64,000 bases of DNA from Bacteroidia bacterium (GCA_025454955.1 JALONL010000023.1:1-64000), one strand, 5' to 3'. Counted from the first letter of the stretch, positions 17,578 to 27,047 are shown. A program made the numbers and translations. The notes: generated by a model not told the origin, from the letters alone.

Positions 17578-17952
17578 ATGGCATCCGTAGCCGATTATAT
17601 TGCCAATGCGCCAGCGGCCGAACGTCATATACTTATGGCGTTGCACGATTACCTGTGCAGTTTGCCGGGTGTTACCGTGAAAATGAGTTATGGTACTCCT
17701 TTTTACTACCGCAATTCTTGGATTTGTTACACCGGTTTGGTTAAAGAAGGCGGCGTTGAGCTTGCCTTTACCCGCGCCAACGAACTTTCAAACGAGCAGG
17801 GTTTGCTTGATTTCAGAAACCGTAAACAGGTGGCGGGAGTGATTATTTCTGATGTGCGAAATATTCCGTGGGAAACCGTGCGTGAAGTTGTGCAGGAAGC
17901 CTTGATTCTGGATGATACGGTGAAATATAATGTGCGGAAAAAAAGCAGGTAA
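17578..17952 (+). CDS. DUF1801 (YdhG-like) protein
   Basis: 124 aa. The order is an N-terminal helix (VADYIANAPAAERHILMALH), then VKMSYGTPFYYRNSWICYTG, VELAFTRANELSN, KQVAGVIISDVRNI and a C-terminal helix with a basic tail (KYNVRKKSR). This is the DUF1801 / YdhG-YjbR-CyaY-like fold. Biochemical function is not established for the family. Cytoplasmic, no membrane segment. Confidence 0.8.
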   Translation: MASVADYIANAPAAERHILMALHDYLCSLPGVTVKMSYGTPFYYRNSWICYTGLVKEGGVELAFTRANELSNEQGLLDFRNRKQVAGVIISDVRNIPWETVREVVQEALILDDTVKYNVRKKSR

Positions 17953-17998
17953 TTCTCCTGTGTTTTCGTATATTTATTATGAATCAATAATCAGACTT

Positions 17999-19534
17999 AT
18001 GAAAAGAATAATATTTTCTGTTTTAGCGTTGTTCATTTACTTCCAGGCTTTTACTCAGATTACATTTCAGAAAGGACATCTTATACACTCATCTGACATA
18101 GGGGTTTCTATTTTAAACGATACCAATAATGGTATGGTAATTTTATCAAATGATAATCAATTTGTCCAATTTATATCACTTGGTTTTATTGATCAATACG
18201 GAAACTCTATAAGCACTATAGACTATAGTACTACCGAAAATATGTTTGGGCGCGAAGTAATCAGATTAAGTGATGGGGGATTTTTGATTACCGGAAGCGT
18301 TACAATTAACTTAAATCAGCAGATGTTATTAATTAAGACTGATGCCTCTGGTAATGTTATCTGGACCAGGTCGTATGGAACTCCAAATACTGACAGGGGA
18401 AGTTCAGTAAAACAGGGTTTAGACGGAAATTATTATATCTATGGAACTTCTTCAGGTCTGAGTTCGTTCTCATCGGCTTTTTTATTAAAAACAGACACAT
18501 CGGGTAACATTATCTGGCTTAAAGATCTTTCAGGAATTGGAATAAATTATTCGGAGAAAATGATTATTTCCGGAAACTCAGACATTATTGTTTGCGGTTG
18601 GAATGCCAATGATTTATGTATTGCCCGATTCGATACCGGAGGAAATGCGCAATGGGCTAAAACATACTCTGCCGGGTTTGGCGACCTTGGCAGTTCTATA
18701 CAGGAAACAAGTTCGGGCAGTATCATTGTGGCAGGAACAACTTATGTACAAATTGGGCCGAATGCTATAATTAATCATGCGCTGTTTATTAAAGTTGATA
18801 ATGCGGGCAACTTACTATGGGCTGATATATTTGGAGGATGCTGTAATGACAATGCTAATTATGCAATTGAAACGAGCGACGGAGGATATCTGGTAACAGG
18901 AGGCAGCAACAGTTTTGTGGGTAACAGTCTGGTAACTACTAATTTATTCTTAATTAAAACCGATACTTCAGGAACTCCGTTATGGAGTAAGTATTACGGC
19001 GGAAATATAAACTCACTCGACTGGGGAAATTATATTGCCGAAATACCTGATTCTGGTTTTGCAATAACCGGTAGAAGCGTAGGAGCATGTTATATTTTAA
19101 AAACCGATAAGAATGGAAGTGTATTGTGCAATGGTTATCCTTTTCAACTCACAAATTGGCAATACAATCTCAACACCACTACACAACCATTGGTTGTAAA
19201 TAACGGAACTTTTACCTCATCAGTTTATTCCATTACACAAACCACAGTTATTCCAACTGTAGTTGATCCATGTACTGTGGATATTCCTGAAACTGCTGAG
19301 AACAACTCGTTTCAGTTATTTCCAAATCCAACTACCGATTATCTGAATATTAAGGGTGCGTTGGTCAATGACAGAGTTTTTGTTTACAACACGCTTGGTC
19401 AATTAGTTAAAAACGAAACCATTAAACAAGAAAATGGTCAAATAGTATTGTCAGATTTACCAAAAGGGGTTTATTATATTACGTTAATGAGAGACAATGT
19501 GATTATTCATTCGCAATCTCTGTGCATAGATTAA
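17999..19534 (+). CDS. T9SS-exported repeat protein
   Basis: 511 aa. Signal peptide MKRIIFSVLALFIYFQAFTQ, then repeated about 55-70-residue blades of the kind LIKTDASGNVIWTRSYG, LLKTDTSGNIIWLKDL, FIKVDNAGNLLWADIFGG, LIKTDTSGTPLWSKYYGG, typical of Bacteroidota secreted propeller-like proteins. The end is a T9SS sorting domain (FQLFPNPTTDYLNIKG to SQSLCID). The frame is open from 17930, but the signal peptide starts at 17999, and earlier codons overlap the DUF1801 gene. Markedly more AT-rich than flanking core genes. Surface or secreted; function unknown. Confidence 0.8.
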   Translation: MKRIIFSVLALFIYFQAFTQITFQKGHLIHSSDIGVSILNDTNNGMVILSNDNQFVQFISLGFIDQYGNSISTIDYSTTENMFGREVIRLSDGGFLITGSVTINLNQQMLLIKTDASGNVIWTRSYGTPNTDRGSSVKQGLDGNYYIYGTSSGLSSFSSAFLLKTDTSGNIIWLKDLSGIGINYSEKMIISGNSDIIVCGWNANDLCIARFDTGGNAQWAKTYSAGFGDLGSSIQETSSGSIIVAGTTYVQIGPNAIINHALFIKVDNAGNLLWADIFGGCCNDNANYAIETSDGGYLVTGGSNSFVGNSLVTTNLFLIKTDTSGTPLWSKYYGGNINSLDWGNYIAEIPDSGFAITGRSVGACYILKTDKNGSVLCNGYPFQLTNWQYNLNTTTQPLVVNNGTFTSSVYSITQTTVIPTVVDPCTVDIPETAENNSFQLFPNPTTDYLNIKGALVNDRVFVYNTLGQLVKNETIKQENGQIVLSDLPKGVYYITLMRDNVIIHSQSLCID

Positions 19535-19610
19535 TGTGAAATTTCTTAGGAGACCCGATTGGTGCATGAATTTTCAGGCAACTACCGGAAATAAACTTTA
19601 CACCGATACA

Positions 19611-19641
19611 CAAAAAAACGAGGCCGCAAAACGACCTCGTT
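19611..19641 (-). terminator. Terminator of RNase P RNA
   Basis: Minus-strand hairpin (arms 19632-19641 and 19617-19626, one mismatch) followed by T7, 17 nt after the 3' end of the RNA. Confidence 0.8.
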
Positions 19642-19657
19642 TTAGTTTCAGAAAAAA

Positions 19658-20074
19658 GGCAGACCCGTAAGCCGGGTTCTGTTTTACCAGCCGGGGCAAG
19701 CCCGGTGGTGTTTCCGTCATTTCTCTGGGCCGTTTGTTGCCAAACGGCTCAAGCAACCTACCCACACTGTGTTTCCGAAGCCGGAAACTGAAACGGGCAG
19801 CTTCATCTGCGGCAATTTGCAGACCAGTGCTTATTTGGTTTTTCAACACCCGGGGTTTACCCCGCGCTGCTGTCGCCAGCAGCGGCGTGCGCTCTTACCG
19901 CACGTTTTCACCCTTACCGGCACACAAGTGTGCAGGCGGTATAGTTTTCTGCGGCACTTTCCGTTACCCAAACCTTTACGGTTTGAATCCCTTCCCGTTA
20001 GGAAGCGGGTTGCCCTGTGTTGCCCGGACTTTCCTCCCTTCCGCCAAAGCGGAACAGCGACGGAACAGTCTGCC
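19658..20074 (-). ncRNA. rnpB: RNase P RNA (bacterial type A)
   Basis: About 417 nt on the minus strand. Conserved pieces are visible in order: 5' P1 strand GGCAGAC, the CR-I element GGAGGAAAGTCCGGGC, AGGGTGAAAACGTGCGGTAAGAGCGCACG, the CGACAGCAGCG and GGGTAAACCCC helices, AGACCAGTGCTTA, and the 3' strand GTCTGCC closing P1. It is the catalytic RNA that removes tRNA 5' leaders. Many short open frames on both strands here are spurious. Confidence 0.95.
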
Positions 20075-20079
20075 TGCGG

Positions 20080-20087
20080 CAAAGGTA
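20080..20087 (-). promoter_or_regulatory. -7 box of rnpB
   Basis: Minus-strand TACCTTTG lies 5 nt before the RNA 5' end, a position that sets transcription start at the first base of the P1 helix. No clear -33 element in the GC-rich upstream sequence. Confidence 0.65.
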
Positions 20088-20195
20088 GTAAACAGGGCCG
20101 GGCCGGGCGGGATTTTTTTGCGGAGATGCTCACGAAAAACGCCACGAAAATTTCTTCCGTGGCGTTTGTGAGGGGCGCAGCACAAATATTGCGTG

Positions 20196-21194
20196 TTAGT
20201 TGTAGCGTGGTACTTTTCCGCTTTTCAGCAGCCGGTTGTTTTCTGTAATGGTGTAAATGTATATGCCGCACGACAGAGCCGACCAGTCTGTTTCGGTGAC
20301 CGGGTTGGCAAGCGTGTGTTTCATGACTTCACGGCCACACAGGTCGTAAATGGTGAGCTGGCGGGGAGTGAAAAACGGAGACTGCTGAATGATTAATGCG
20401 TTGCCGGTGCTGTAAACTGTTGCTGCATCCTGCCCAGACTCTTGTACCGATGTGGGTGTGTTGGTTTGACTGGGATAATATTCGGCCTGCACCACTGTTT
20501 TGCTGAGCGACTGTTGCAGAATGGCAATGGTATTGATGCGCTGAAAATTCCATGCCTGATTGGCAGGCGATGAAAATGTGTAAACGAGCGAATCGCCGAT
20601 GTTGGCGGGCAATGTGAGGCTTGTGCCTGAAACGCTGCTCAGGGCTTTGCGCAATACGTTATAGTGTTGTGTTTCGCCATTGGGCGCATTGTAAAAAACA
20701 GTGTCTTCGGCCAGGGCCACAAACAAACTCAGTATGCCGAGGGTGTGGGCGGCTTCGGTTTTTACGATAATTACCGAGCGGATGGAATCGTTGCCAAAAC
20801 GCGTTTGCTCAATGCGCAGCGAGGCCGGCGTGGTTTGCCCGGTGTAAGGCGTAAACAGCGAGGCAGCACTGTAATTGGCCGATGTGGGAATGTTTACGCC
20901 CTGAATGACAAGCCTCGGCGTGGATCCGTAAACGCCATAGTAGTTGGTGCGGCCATCGTTGTCGGGCACATTGTGCTGGTTAAGCACACAACTGCTGTAG
21001 GGCGAGCTGGGGTGAATGGAAAGACGGACAACGCCGCTCTGCGCATTGAGGTTGGTATTAAAACCGGGATTGCGCGATGCACACACGCTGCACACTGTAT
21101 TGGTGAAATGTTCCACCACTACTTTTTTGGGCACCTGTGCATGAAGCGACATGGCAAAGGCAAAACCGGCAAGCGCCGAAACGGAAAACTTCAT
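20196..21194 (-). CDS. Omp28-type thioredoxin-fold protein with T9SS sorting domain
   Basis: 332 aa: signal peptide (MKFSVSALAGFAFAMSLHAQ), then a thioredoxin-like region beginning KKVVVEHFTNTVCSVCASR, where the CSVC pair occupies the usual CxxC site, and GSTPRLVIQGV matching the cis-Pro strand. This is the Omp28-related outer-membrane family. The C-terminus is a T9SS sorting-type domain (QLTIYDLCGREVMKH, then GIYIYTITENNRLLKSGKV). Probably a surface redox or adhesive protein; no partner is evident. Confidence 0.72.
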   Translation of the reverse strand: MKFSVSALAGFAFAMSLHAQVPKKVVVEHFTNTVCSVCASRNPGFNTNLNAQSGVVRLSIHPSSPYSSCVLNQHNVPDNDGRTNYYGVYGSTPRLVIQGVNIPTSANYSAASLFTPYTGQTTPASLRIEQTRFGNDSIRSVIIVKTEAAHTLGILSLFVALAEDTVFYNAPNGETQHYNVLRKALSSVSGTSLTLPANIGDSLVYTFSSPANQAWNFQRINTIAILQQSLSKTVVQAEYYPSQTNTPTSVQESGQDAATVYSTGNALIIQQSPFFTPRQLTIYDLCGREVMKHTLANPVTETDWSALSCGIYIYTITENNRLLKSGKVPRYN

Positions 21195-21269
21195 GATTCG
21201 TTAGTTTGACCAATAATGAAGTACGAGAAAAAACGATGATCGGTTTTCCGTAAAGCAAAAACAACATGA

Positions 21270-22316
21270 TTAGCCGTAAATCATCACTTCGGTGGCACCA
21301 AAACCGTAGCGTTGGTAAGAAGCATCGTAAAAGCGTATGCCTTTGTAAGTACCCAGCACGCGGCGAATTTCGGTTTTGAGGCGGCCATTGCCCACACCGT
21401 GTATAAAAATGATGCGCTGCAAATGATCGGCCATGGCCTGGTCGAGTTCCTGCTGCATACGGCGCAGCTGGATGTCGAGCAGCTGGCCGTTGGTCATGCC
21501 GTTCCAGTTGTCGAGCAGTTCTTCGATGTGGAGATCGACTTCTTTTTCCAACTGCTGATTTTTGAGCGCGGGTTTGGAGGTATGTCCGCGCTGGGGCTGT
21601 TGTTCCTGTGTGGCCAGCATATTGCGCAGCGCGGCCTGTGTGAGGAAGGGTTTTGATTCTTCGGCGGGTGCTTCTTTTTCGTAAAGCGGCACCAGTTCGG
21701 CCACAAACGATTTTTTGCCGGTGAGCAGATGTTCGCCGTAGGTGCTGTCTTTAAAAAACTTTGTGCCTTTGAGCCGGAGCAGATTGGACACCGGTGCACG
21801 ATGTTCGTAAGCATCGTCGCTGTAAAAAAGCACATCGGTTTTTATGCTGCCCCAGTTGTCGATGTCTTGCGGGGTAAGTGTTTCCACCTCAATCTGCCTT
21901 CCCGGGCCCAGCATTCCGGCCTGTATGCAGGTCCACAGGCTTCCGTCTTTGAGCGAAAGCGTGTAATAAATATCGTAGGTGCTGTGATTGAAAAGAATAA
22001 GATCTATTTTCCCGGCCGAAGGAAATGCCTGATGCTGCGGCACAAACGCCAGATAAATTCCGTCGGGGTAACGGGTATTAATAACAGCCGGAGCGGTGGG
22101 CACTGAAGGTTTGGAAGCAGCCTGCGCCGTGGTCTGAGGCTTTGCCGGTTCGGGAGCGGCAATGGGATTTACAGGTACCAGCTGCGCTACAGGATAAGGA
22201 TACTCGAAACCGTCTTCAATTTCCACCATCGCCATGCCCTCGCCCAGCAAACGGCTTATTATGCCCTCGCCTTTCTCGTCTAAGAAACGAACCCGGTCGC
22301 CTTTTCTGAATTTCAT
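21270..22316 (-). CDS. Smr-domain protein (DUF2027)
   Basis: 348 aa. The N-terminus (KFRKGDRVRFLDEKGEGIIS) is a small SH3-like beta-barrel, as in MutS2-related proteins. The middle is DUF2027-like with a Pro/Ala-rich linker. The last about 80 residues are an Smr domain: KEVDLHIEELLDN, then RIIFIHGVGNGRLKTEIRRV and FYDASYQRYGFGATEVMI. Smr domains cleave or bind branched nucleic acids or RNA; the DLH and HGxGxG-type motifs are present. Cytoplasmic, single gene with its own promoter. Confidence 0.85.
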   Translation of the reverse strand: MKFRKGDRVRFLDEKGEGIISRLLGEGMAMVEIEDGFEYPYPVAQLVPVNPIAAPEPAKPQTTAQAASKPSVPTAPAVINTRYPDGIYLAFVPQHQAFPSAGKIDLILFNHSTYDIYYTLSLKDGSLWTCIQAGMLGPGRQIEVETLTPQDIDNWGSIKTDVLFYSDDAYEHRAPVSNLLRLKGTKFFKDSTYGEHLLTGKKSFVAELVPLYEKEAPAEESKPFLTQAALRNMLATQEQQPQRGHTSKPALKNQQLEKEVDLHIEELLDNWNGMTNGQLLDIQLRRMQQELDQAMADHLQRIIFIHGVGNGRLKTEIRRVLGTYKGIRFYDASYQRYGFGATEVMIYG

Positions 22317-22320
22317 GCGG

Positions 22321-22328
22321 CAAAGGTA
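22321..22328 (-). promoter_or_regulatory. -7 box 4 nt before Smr gene start
   Basis: Minus-strand TACCTTTG ends 4 nt before the start codon at 22316, so the transcript would be leaderless or nearly so. Confidence 0.55.
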
Positions 22329-22476
22329 GCAATAGAAACATGTAAAGCCGTTCTGAACCGTTCAAAACCGCTCAAAACCGTTAAGCATTATATAGTAATA
22401 AATAGTACAAATTAACACTACCTGCCTTTATTCTGTCGCATATTTGTAATGCAGTATTTACTAATTATTATTTGTG

Positions 22477-23109
22477 ATGAAAAAAATTGAATTTAGCCTT
22501 GTTGTTGTAGCCTTACTTTCGGTTTCTGTGCTTCTTTCAGATCACTGGTCAGGTACAATATTCGCCCCGTTGGGCATTACCCTGCTGGCTCTTTTTTATT
22601 TTATGAGCGGGTTCTTTTTGTTTTGCGGGGTTTCGTGGTCGGCGGTGTTTCGCAATTTTTCATATACGCGGCATTCGGCGCAGGACTTGCTTTTTGCAGC
22701 GGGAGGAGGAATTCTGGTAGCGCTGCTGTTAATTGGCATTCAGTGTAAACTTTTGCTCTGGAGCCACTCCAACGAACTGCTTTTGTTTGGGTTATGCCTC
22801 ACAGCCGGGTTTGGACTTATTGCCCTGTGTATTTCAAAAATCCTCACCCGGCAGTTGCTCAAAAAAGTGCTGTTGCGTGTGGGCATATACGCCGGCATTG
22901 CAGTGGGCATACATTCCATTTCGGCCTCTTCGCTTATTGCCTATTATTATCGTCATGATATAGAAATGGCGCAGGTAAGACTTGCGTTATGGCATGATCC
23001 CTACAATTCCATATTTTCGAATAAACTGGAAATGGCAGCATCACAGCACAGAGAAAACCATTCTTCTGCGGGTTCATCGGACGATAATTTCAATGTAGTG
23101 CCGCGATAA
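22477..23109 (+). CDS. Predicted membrane protein of unknown function
   Basis: 210 aa with about five hydrophobic segments (about 8-22, 30-52, 70-88, 98-116, 130-150) followed by a soluble C-terminal tail rich in Ser, Asn and His. No family recognised. The frame also has a GTG one codon earlier; the ATG before the two lysines is preferred. It lies between the divergent Smr gene and the prenyltransferase, whose promoter begins 37 nt after this stop, so the two are probably not one operon. Confidence 0.6.
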   Translation: MKKIEFSLVVVALLSVSVLLSDHWSGTIFAPLGITLLALFYFMSGFFLFCGVSWSAVFRNFSYTRHSAQDLLFAAGGGILVALLLIGIQCKLLLWSHSNELLLFGLCLTAGFGLIALCISKILTRQLLKKVLLRVGIYAGIAVGIHSISASSLIAYYYRHDIEMAQVRLALWHDPYNSIFSNKLEMAASQHRENHSSAGSSDDNFNVVPR

Positions 23110-23145
23110 GCGTTCGTTTTACGGCAGGCTAACTACTTTTTCCCT

Positions 23146-23153
23146 TATTTTTG
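23146..23153 (+). promoter_or_regulatory. -7 box 6 nt before prenyltransferase start
   Basis: TATTTTTG matches TAnnTTTG. It overlaps a TTG that would otherwise be read as an earlier start at 23151, which supports the ATG at 23160. Confidence 0.5.
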
Positions 23154-23159
23154 CGCTTC

Positions 23160-24173
23160 ATGCGCCACTTTCTTACCCTGATTCGCCTGCCCAATCTGCT
23201 CATTATTGCCTTTACGCAATATATGCTGCGGTGGTGTCTGATTTTGCCCACGCTTAATTACTTCAAAGTCAATTTCGATCTGGAACTTCTCCCGAAGCAC
23301 CACATGAGCGAGGCCGACTTCTTTCTGCTGGTACTTTCCACAGTAATGATTGCGGCTGCTGGCTACATCATAAACGATTATTTCGATGTACGTATTGACG
23401 AAGTAAACCGCCCGAGCGAAAATGTGGTGGGCAAAACCATAAAGCGCCGTGTGGCTATGGGTGCGCACATGGTTATCAATATCATCGGTGCAGGGCTTGG
23501 TATCTGGCTTTCGTGGAAGTATAATCAGTTCAAGGTCGGTTCGTTTTTGTTTATTACTGCTCCTGCCCTGCTCTGGTTTTATTCTACCAGCCTGAAACGG
23601 CAGTTTTTAATTGGTAATGTGGTTATTGCCCTGCTTTCGGGCTTAGTGCCGATGCTTGTGCTGCTGTTTGAACTGCCCGGCGTACACCATACCGTGGCCG
23701 AAACTTATCCCATTCTTATCGAGCGAAAACTGTTCAGCCTTGAAGCCATTTTAAATATCGGTCTGGCCTATGCCCTGTTTGCCTTCCTCATTTCGCTGCT
23801 GCGCGAAATGATTAAAGACACCGAAGACTACGAAGGCGATCTCGCCTATGGATGTCGCACCGTGCCCATTGTACTGGGCATTGCCCCCACCAAATGGATA
23901 ATGGCGGGCACCGCAGCGGCAGTAATGTGTATGCTGGGCTGGATTCAACTTTCCATGGCACAAAGTACCGACTGGCTTTCGTTTACTTATTTGCTGGCGC
24001 TCGTTCAACTGCCCCTGGCCGCCATTGTGTGGCTTACGCTTAAAGCGGCCGGCAAACGCGACTGGCGCCGGCTGAGTATGCTTATTAAGGTGGTGATGAT
24101 TGCAGGTATTTCGTACCTCTTCATTTACGCCCACGGAATTAAAGAAATTACCCAAGCCGAACTCGCCGCCTGA
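23160..24173 (+). CDS. UbiA-family prenyltransferase
   Basis: 337 aa inner-membrane enzyme with about nine hydrophobic segments. The two Asp-rich Mg-pyrophosphate motifs of the UbiA family are present: NDYFDVRIDEVNRP in the first half and DTEDYEGD in the second. Bacteroidota homologues next to maf are commonly annotated as geranylgeranylglycerol-phosphate geranylgeranyltransferase-like, but the acceptor cannot be read from sequence; a quinone-pathway role is also possible. Its stop overlaps the maf start (TGATG). Confidence 0.85.
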   Translation: MRHFLTLIRLPNLLIIAFTQYMLRWCLILPTLNYFKVNFDLELLPKHHMSEADFFLLVLSTVMIAAAGYIINDYFDVRIDEVNRPSENVVGKTIKRRVAMGAHMVINIIGAGLGIWLSWKYNQFKVGSFLFITAPALLWFYSTSLKRQFLIGNVVIALLSGLVPMLVLLFELPGVHHTVAETYPILIERKLFSLEAILNIGLAYALFAFLISLLREMIKDTEDYEGDLAYGCRTVPIVLGIAPTKWIMAGTAAAVMCMLGWIQLSMAQSTDWLSFTYLLALVQLPLAAIVWLTLKAAGKRDWRRLSMLIKVVMIAGISYLFIYAHGIKEITQAELAA

Positions 24174-24757
24174 TGTTTCCCGAACGACTGAGCCGTTTCC
24201 GTTTTATATTGGCCTCCAAATCGCCCCGCCGCCAGCAACTGCTGCGCGAACTGGATATTCCGTTCGAACTCATTACCAAGGAAGTGGACGAAAGCTTTCC
24301 GGCTCATTTGCAGGCGGGTGAAATTCCCCTCTACCTCTGCCGCAAAAAAGCCGATGCCTTTGAAGGCGACCTCACCCCCGAAACAATAGTGATTACTGCG
24401 GATACCGTGGTGTGGATAAACGGCCACGTACTCAACAAACCCGAAAGCCGCCACCAAGCCCTGCAAATGCTCCGCGAACTCTCGGGCAGCCGCCACGAGG
24501 TGTATACCGGTGTGTGCATACGCTCATCGGTACGCGAAGAATATCTGGTGGCACGCACAGATGTGTGGTTCCGTACATTGAAAGAGGAGGAAATTGAATA
24601 CTATGTGGATAAGTACCAGCCCTACGACAAAGCCGGTGCTTACGGAGCGCAGGAATGGATTGGCTACATTGGCATGGAGCGTATTGATGGGTCGTATTTT
24701 AACGTGATGGGATTGCCGGTGAAAGAATTGTACGAAAAGCTGGCTGGCTGGGGGTAA
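24173..24757 (+). CDS. maf: Maf-family nucleotide pyrophosphatase
   Basis: 194 aa, full length for the family. Hydrolyses non-canonical or excess nucleoside triphosphates (dTTP, UTP or modified forms) to monophosphates. Signature ILASKSPRRQQLLREL at the N-terminus (phosphate-binding SxSPRR), ITADTVVWINGHVLNKP (catalytic Asp) and YDKAGAYGAQEWIG near the end are all present. Cytoplasmic. Co-translated with the upstream prenyltransferase through a one-base stop/start overlap. Confidence 0.92.
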   Translation: MFPERLSRFRFILASKSPRRQQLLRELDIPFELITKEVDESFPAHLQAGEIPLYLCRKKADAFEGDLTPETIVITADTVVWINGHVLNKPESRHQALQMLRELSGSRHEVYTGVCIRSSVREEYLVARTDVWFRTLKEEEIEYYVDKYQPYDKAGAYGAQEWIGYIGMERIDGSYFNVMGLPVKELYEKLAGWG

Positions 24758-24788
24758 GTTTTCAATCTGTTTCCAAGATAATTCTATC

Positions 24789-25205
24789 ATGAATCAATCC
24801 GGCTTCTTTCAGTATAAGGTGCTGCGGAATGACGGTGATATGCTTGAAGTAAACACAGAGTTTTCCGATGGCAGAAATTCCGGATCAAATAAAACGTATG
24901 ACAGTGCTGCAGCACTGCATGCGTTTGCGCTTGAATTAATGGATTTTTATTCCAGAAAAGAACCGTTGAAGTATGAATCAGGAGTTAGAAATGGATACAG
25001 CTACCTTTTATTGAACCTGTTTTTTGCTGAACCGAGAGGTATTATTGCCATCAGAATTTATAGTGAAAACAATGCAGATGAACATGCCGAATTTCGCAGC
25101 ATAGTACACCTCGAAATCCGCACTGAAGTGGAAGCGCTTCAACGATTTGCCCGGGAACTTCTGGCGATTTCGGTTACCGGCAATGGAATAGCCCGAATCA
25201 ACTGA
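24789..25205 (+). CDS. Hypothetical protein
   Basis: 138 aa, no signal peptide, no membrane segment, no recognised domain. The sequence alternates short predicted strands and helices (YKVLRNDGDMLEVNTEF, ALHAFALELMDFY, IIAIRIYSENNADEHAEF). It follows maf by 31 nt in the same direction and converges with the GT9 gene 12 nt downstream. Composition is more AT-rich than its neighbours. Confidence 0.6.
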   Translation: MNQSGFFQYKVLRNDGDMLEVNTEFSDGRNSGSNKTYDSAAALHAFALELMDFYSRKEPLKYESGVRNGYSYLLLNLFFAEPRGIIAIRIYSENNADEHAEFRSIVHLEIRTEVEALQRFARELLAISVTGNGIARIN

Positions 25206-25217
25206 TAGCGGTACTGC

Positions 25218-26219
25218 TTACAACTGGCCGAGCACCACAGCCGGGTCAATTTTCAGCGCACAGTGGAAATGTGCTTCGGGGCAGGCGGCGTGGCCGTGCA
25301 GACCGCAAGGGCGGCAACTGAGTTTTTCGGCCACTTCCACCACGCGCGATTGTGGCGACACGGGGCCGAAACCGAATGCGGGTACGGTGGAGCAAAACAC
25401 GGCAGTTACTTTGGCATCGGAGGCTGAGGCAAAGTGCAGCGGGGCCGAGTCGTTCACATAATTCATGGCGGCATCGCGTATCATGGATACCGATTGCAGG
25501 AAGCTGAGTTGCCCGGCCATGTTCATAACCTGTGCCCGGCCCGAATCGCGGCGGATTTTTTCGCAGAGTTCGGCATCGCCCGGCGCGCCCAGCAGATACA
25601 CGCGGTAATGTGCCGGCACCAGTGCAATAAGTTTCAGCCACTGCGAGGCGGGCCACTGCTTGGTAAACCACACCGATGCGGGCGCAATACATATATATGG
25701 CCCGGCCTGCTTGTGAAACGACACGGCTTTTTCGTCGGCAGCGGTGGGGTAAAGCCTCGGGGCCTGTGTTTCCTCGTCGGTGAGGTGTACAATGAGATCG
25801 AGGTTACGGCGTATTTCGTGGCGGCCGGTGCCTATTTCGTGAGGCAGTGCGCGGGTGTAGCGCCAGCTCAGCGGATTTTTGTCGAAACCAATACGCTGTT
25901 TTGCGCCCGAAAAGCCGGCCAGTATGCCCGACGAGGCAAAGCGGTGCAGGTTGATGACCACATCGTATTTGCGCCGCCGTATCTGCCACAGGAGTTTCCA
26001 GAGGTTGCGCAGCTTGCCTTCTTTTTTATTCCACACCAGCACCTGATGCAGAAACGGATGTCCGGCCAGCAGTCCTTCGTTTCCTTTGCGCACGAGCATA
26101 TCAATTTCGGCCTTGGGGTAATGGTGGCGCAGTTTTTCGGCCACGGGAGTAGCCAGCACCACATCGCCGGTAAAGGCAGTCTGGATAATGAGTATGCGTT
26201 GAAGTGCGTCGGAGCTCAC
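25218..26219 (-). CDS. Glycosyltransferase family 9 (heptosyltransferase-like)
   Basis: 333 aa, GT-B fold. The N-terminus RILIIQTAFTGDVVLATPVA is the GT9 hallmark, followed by EIDMLVRKGNEGLL, YDVVINLHRF, GPYICIAPASVWFTKQWP (the typical 'P.s....K.wp' segment) and NDSAPLHFASA in the donor site. GT9 enzymes transfer heptose or related sugars to LPS core. The start is GTG at 26219; no nearby ATG exists. It begins 18 nt after dapD in the same direction. Confidence 0.87.
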   Translation of the reverse strand: MSSDALQRILIIQTAFTGDVVLATPVAEKLRHHYPKAEIDMLVRKGNEGLLAGHPFLHQVLVWNKKEGKLRNLWKLLWQIRRRKYDVVINLHRFASSGILAGFSGAKQRIGFDKNPLSWRYTRALPHEIGTGRHEIRRNLDLIVHLTDEETQAPRLYPTAADEKAVSFHKQAGPYICIAPASVWFTKQWPASQWLKLIALVPAHYRVYLLGAPGDAELCEKIRRDSGRAQVMNMAGQLSFLQSVSMIRDAAMNYVNDSAPLHFASASDAKVTAVFCSTVPAFGFGPVSPQSRVVEVAEKLSCRPCGLHGHAACPEAHFHCALKIDPAVVLGQL

Positions 26220-26237
26220 GGCTGCTCGGCTTAGGAT

Positions 26238-27047
26238 TTATACGGCCACGCTGAAATCGCGCAGGGCATCGTTGAGCGAGGTTTTCAGGTCGGTGCTGGC
26301 TTTGCGCTGACCGATGATGAGTGCGCAGGGCACCTGATACTCGCCTGCGGGGAATGTTTTGGTATAGCTGCCGGGAATTACCACCGAGCGCTCGGGCACG
26401 TAGCCTTTGTGCTCTACGGGTGTGGTTCCGGTTACGTCTATAATTTTGGTAGAGGCCGTAAGCACCACATTGGCGCCCAGCACGGCTTCGTGGCCCACGC
26501 GCACACCTTCCACCACAATGCAGCGCGAACCGATAAATGCGCCGTCTTCGATAATAACGGGTGCAGCCTGCACGGGTTCAAGCACACCGCCAATGCCCAC
26601 GCCGCCGCTCAGGTGCACGTTTTTGCCTATTTGTGCGCACGAACCTACCGTGGCCCAGGTATCCACCATAGAGCCGCTGTCCACATACGCGCCAATGTTT
26701 ACGTAGCTGGGCATAAGAATTACGCCTTTGGCCAGAAATGCCCCGTGGCGGGCCACCGCATGAGGCACCACGCGCACACCGAGTTGCTGGTAATTATGCT
26801 TGAGGGGCATTTTATCGTAAAACTCCATGGGCCCGGCTTCGAAGGTTTCCATTTGCCGGATGGGGAAATACATGATTACGGCCTTTTTTATCCAGTCGTT
26901 AACCCGCCAGCTGCCGTCAGACAGTGGTTCGGCCACGCGGAGCAGACCCTTGTCGAGCGATTCAATCACATCGTGTATTACAGACTGTGCGTCGGCATTG
27001 GCCAGCAGGGTGCGGTTTTCCCAGATTTCCTCAATAAACTGTTGCAT
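26238..27047 (-). CDS. dapD: Tetrahydrodipicolinate N-succinyltransferase
   Basis: 269 aa, the usual length. Catalyses the CoA-dependent acylation of tetrahydrodipicolinate in the lysine/diaminopimelate pathway. The N-terminal helical domain is followed by left-handed beta-helix hexapeptide repeats (VILMPSYVNIGAYVDSGSMV, VHLSGGVGIGGVLEPVQAAP, VIIEDGAFIGSRCIVVEGVR). The motif GVGIGGVLEP and the C-terminal VIPGSYTK region match DapD. Cytoplasmic trimer. A weak promoter-like TACCTTCG lies upstream at 27068-27075 on the minus strand. Confidence 0.95.
   Translation of the reverse strand: MQQFIEEIWENRTLLANADAQSVIHDVIESLDKGLLRVAEPLSDGSWRVNDWIKKAVIMYFPIRQMETFEAGPMEFYDKMPLKHNYQQLGVRVVPHAVARHGAFLAKGVILMPSYVNIGAYVDSGSMVDTWATVGSCAQIGKNVHLSGGVGIGGVLEPVQAAPVIIEDGAFIGSRCIVVEGVRVGHEAVLGANVVLTASTKIIDVTGTTPVEHKGYVPERSVVIPGSYTKTFPAGEYQVPCALIIGQRKASTDLKTSLNDALRDFSVAV

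Noticed and set aside
19598..20271. Several open frames of 69-159 codons
   Set aside because: They overlap RNase P RNA, its terminator and promoter; the encoded sequences are Arg/Cys-rich noise.
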